NCBI GenBank assembly: GCA_902475285.1
Contig: CABRZA010000133.1
Location: 1-6,661, forward strand
Source of the DNA: an uncultured Porphyromonadaceae bacterium
GTDB lineage: Bacteria; Bacteroidota; Bacteroidia; Bacteroidales; Muribaculaceae
Direction: 5' to 3'
Length of the DNA: 6,661 nucleotides
Part shown: one piece after another, positions 4,727 through 6,661 of the stretch
How positions within the stretch are numbered: the first letter of the stretch is position 1
Layout of the letters: each line of letters opens with the position of its first letter
Program-made: the position numbers and the translations under genes
The notes under the pieces: model-generated
Told to the model about the DNA's origin: nothing
Seen by the model: the letters and a program-made list of their open reading frames with translations, nothing else
The model's database searches: none

Positions 4727-6412
4727 ATGAATCGCAAATTGTGCTATGTTATTGCTCTTGGGCTCACCCTCACGATGAGCTCGTGCGGCAAAAAACTGGG
4801 GCAGTTCAGCTCCGACTATTTCAGCGTAACTCCCGACCCGCTCGAAGTGGTAGGCGAAAACGTTCCCGCCCGTGTCAGCGCCAAAATCCCCGCCAAGTTC
4901 TTCGTGAAGAACGCCGAGGTTACCGTCACCCCCACCCTTGTTTTCGACGGTCAGGAAGTGACCTCGCAGGCCTATACCTTCCAGGGTGAGAAGGTACGCG
5001 GCAACGCGCCCGTGATAAGCTACGACTACGGCAGCACACAGACCATACCCGTCGACTTCAAATACCAGCCGGCCATGGCCAAGAGCGAGCTGATGCTCGA
5101 CTTCACCGTTCGCCAGGGCAGCAAGCAGTACGTTCTTCCGCGCGTTAAGGTTGCCAACGGCGTAGTGGCCACCGCCGCCCTCGCCGACGCCCGCACCGTC
5201 AACCCGGCCCTCGCCCCCGACGCCTTCCAGCGCATCATCAACGAGAAGTATGCCGCCGACATCATGTTCCTCATCAACCAGGCCAACATCCGCGCCGGCC
5301 AGCTCAACACCGACGCCATGCTCGAGCTCCAGAAGGAAATGATAGCCGCCAACGCCGACAGCAACCGCGTGCTTCAAGAAATCAACATATCGAGCTACGC
5401 CTCGCCCGACGGCGGCGTGAAACTCAACACACGCCTTGCCGAAAACCGCGAGAAGAACACCAAGGAATACCTCAACAAGCAGCTCAAAAAGGACAAAATC
5501 ACCGAGTTCGGCGAGCTCACCGCACAGTTCACCGCACAGGACTGGGAAGGCTTCCAGAAGCTCGTTGCGCAGAGCAACATCCAGGACAAGGACCTCATCC
5601 TGAGCGTACTCTCGATGTACAAGGACCCCGAGCAGCGCGAGCGTGAAATCCGCAACCTCTCGTCGGTGTTCGAGCAGCTTGCCGACCAGATTCTTCCGCA
5701 GCTGCGCTACTCGCGCATCACGGCTTCTGTCGACGTAATCGGCAAGAGCGACGCCGAGATAGCCTCGCTGGCGGTGAACGACCCCTCGAAGCTCACCGTT
5801 GAGGAAATCCTCTACGCCGCCACCCTGGCCGACAGCAACAACGCCCGCCTTGCCATCTACGACAAGGCTGCCCGCCTCTACCCCAACGACTACCGCACCT
5901 GGAACGACCTGGGCATGGCACAGTATATCGACGGCGACTACGACGCCGCCAAGGCATCGTTCGAGAAGGCTGCCCGCCTCACCCGCAACGGCGAGCCTCA
6001 GATGAACCTCGGCCTCATCGAAATGCTCAACGGCAACTACGCCAAGGCCAACCAGTACTTCGGTTCTGCCGCCGGCGTTGAGGAGCTTGGCGACGCCATG
6101 GGCGTTTACTACCTCAAGCAGGGCGACGCCGCCGCCGCCGTGCGCGCCTTCGGCGACAGCAAGAGCAACAACGCCGCCCTGGCACAGATTCTTACCAAAG
6201 ATTACAGCAAGGCCAAGTCGACTCTCGCCGCCATCGACACCCCCGACGCCACCACCTACTATCTGATGGCCATCCTGGGTGCCCGCACCAACAACGAGTC
6301 GATGCTCAACACCAACCTCCGTCAGGCCGTGCGTCTCGACAGCAGCCTCGCCAAGCGCGCCGTCGACGACCTCGAGTTCGCCAACTACAACCTCTCGAAG
6401 GCCCTCAACTAA
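4727..6412 (+). CDS. Lipoprotein with OmpA-like middle region and C-terminal TPR repeats
   Basis: Predicted 561-aa envelope lipoprotein. The signal peptide (residues 1-19) ends in a lipobox MSSC, with C20 lipidated. The following GKKLG lacks the acidic surface-export signal known from Bacteroides, which hints at a periplasm-facing position. Residues 25-150 are beta-rich. Residues 175-340 resemble the OmpA-like region of Bacteroidales envelope proteins: EINISSYASPDGG (218-230), LNTRLAENREKNTKEYL (233-249), then DWEGFQKLV (272-280) and the REREIRNL and LPQLRYSRI blocks. The Arg equivalent to the peptidoglycan-contacting OmpA Arg is present (R241), but Ser (S226) stands where OmpA proteins have the contacting Asp. 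Residues 365-560 contain TPR-like repeats; the clearest spans 387-420 (YRTWNDLGMAQYIDGDYDAAK), another 425-452. Codon use is strongly biased to C-ending codons, which suggests high expression. It is monocistronic, with its own promoter and terminator. Specific function unknown. Confidence 0.85.
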   Translation: MNRKLCYVIALGLTLTMSSCGKKLGQFSSDYFSVTPDPLEVVGENVPARVSAKIPAKFFVKNAEVTVTPTLVFDGQEVTSQAYTFQGEKVRGNAPVISYDYGSTQTIPVDFKYQPAMAKSELMLDFTVRQGSKQYVLPRVKVANGVVATAALADARTVNPALAPDAFQRIINEKYAADIMFLINQANIRAGQLNTDAMLELQKEMIAANADSNRVLQEINISSYASPDGGVKLNTRLAENREKNTKEYLNKQLKKDKITEFGELTAQFTAQDWEGFQKLVAQSNIQDKDLILSVLSMYKDPEQREREIRNLSSVFEQLADQILPQLRYSRITASVDVIGKSDAEIASLAVNDPSKLTVEEILYAATLADSNNARLAIYDKAARLYPNDYRTWNDLGMAQYIDGDYDAAKASFEKAARLTRNGEPQMNLGLIEMLNGNYAKANQYFGSAAGVEELGDAMGVYYLKQGDAAAAVRAFGDSKSNNAALAQILTKDYSKAKSTLAAIDTPDATTYYLMAILGARTNNESMLNTNLRQAVRLDSSLAKRAVDDLEFANYNLSKALN

Positions 6413-6432
6413 CATTCCTTAGAACAAGCACG

Positions 6433-6474
6433 CCGGGCGCCGATTCGCACGAATCGGCGCCCGGAATTTTTTTT
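6433..6474 (+). terminator. Strong intrinsic terminator of the lipoprotein gene
   Basis: A perfect 15-bp GC-rich stem is formed by 6433-6447 and 6450-6464 around CA (in practice a 14-bp stem with a 4-nt loop). AA and eight T (6467-6474) follow. It starts 20 nt after the TAA stop and ends the transcript. Confidence 0.95.
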
Positions 6475-6661
6475 GGCAGAAAGCACAGAGGGCGCAAAAT
6501 ATCACACAGAGGACACAGAGGTGTCCGGCAGCCACGAAGTGGGAGGGTGTTGCAAAACCTCCAAGTCTATTATTAGCTAATATGTCACATGTATTTGAAC
6601 ATTAGAGCGATATCGACGAGAGTCGCGCAGCGACGTCGTTATGGTAAACCCCAGACGACCG
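6475..6661. other. Intergenic stretch at the right edge, repeats only
   Basis: No gene is visible. It holds three CACAGAGG copies, a small CCAC-GAA-GTGG hairpin (6532-6542), a 12-bp palindrome TATTAGCTAATA (6571-6582) and a GTCGC-GCA-GCGAC hairpin (6622-6634). The window may end inside or just before another element. Confidence 0.5.
6484..6521 (+). repeat. CACAGAGG repeat module, right copy
   Basis: CACAGAGG occurs at 6484-6491, 6505-6512 and 6514-6521. Positions 6496-6512 are identical over 17 bases to 225-241 at the left edge, in the same orientation. The second pair here is spaced 9 bp apart against 8 bp on the left, a one-base difference. The module begins 9 nt after the terminator T tract. 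Confidence 0.65.

Noticed and set aside
4721..6415. 564-codon minus-strand open frame opposite the lipoprotein gene
   Set aside because: Shadow frame caused by the C-ending codon bias of the real gene; the Val/Gly/Glu-rich translation has no domain logic, and the plus-strand gene has a lipobox, TPRs, promoter and terminator.

Overview
The window looks like chromosomal DNA of a GC-rich member of the Bacteroidales. Three things support this: promoters that fit the Bacteroidetes pattern (TTTG, about 20 nt, TAnnTTTG), A/T-rich translation starts without Shine-Dalgarno sequences, and protein types common in gut Bacteroidales (Cys-anchored lipoproteins, SPOR protein, OmpA-like/TPR protein). A Muribaculaceae-like genome is my guess; the sequence does not prove it.

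Layout. Positions 1-294 are a hairpin-rich intergenic stretch with no convincing gene. Positions 295-606 hold a compact minus-strand unit: a near-ideal promoter (575-606), a short transcribed region whose best frame (339-566) reads like a small basic protein but has no ATG near its 5' end, and a strong intrinsic terminator (295-325). Positions 685-718 are a short 9-bp-period repeat (GTCNGAC) just past the end of the next operon. Positions 730-4485 are a four-gene minus-strand cluster, in transcription order: threonine ammonia-lyase (ilvA), an exported C1-family peptidase of the bleomycin hydrolase/aminopeptidase C type, a small SPOR-like lipoprotein, and a PHP-family CpsB/YwqE-type tyrosine phosphatase. 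The last three are tightly packed (4-nt overlap, then a 9-nt gap). Positions 4486-4726 are a divergent promoter region. Positions 4727-6412 carry a plus-strand lipoprotein gene (OmpA-like middle plus TPR C-terminal part) with its own strong promoter and a 15-bp-stem terminator. Positions 6475-6661 are intergenic and repeat a short CACAGAGG module also found at 225-249.

How the genes work together. Threonine ammonia-lyase is cytoplasmic isoleucine/threonine metabolism and is probably only a positional neighbour of the exported proteins. The peptidase and SPOR lipoprotein are envelope proteins, the phosphatase belongs to a family tied to capsule and exopolysaccharide control, and the divergent lipoprotein is also envelope-located, so most of the window concerns the cell envelope. 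No phage, transposase, CRISPR array, tRNA or rRNA was seen. The least explained parts are the 295-606 unit and the inverted repeats that bracket both promoters in the divergent region.
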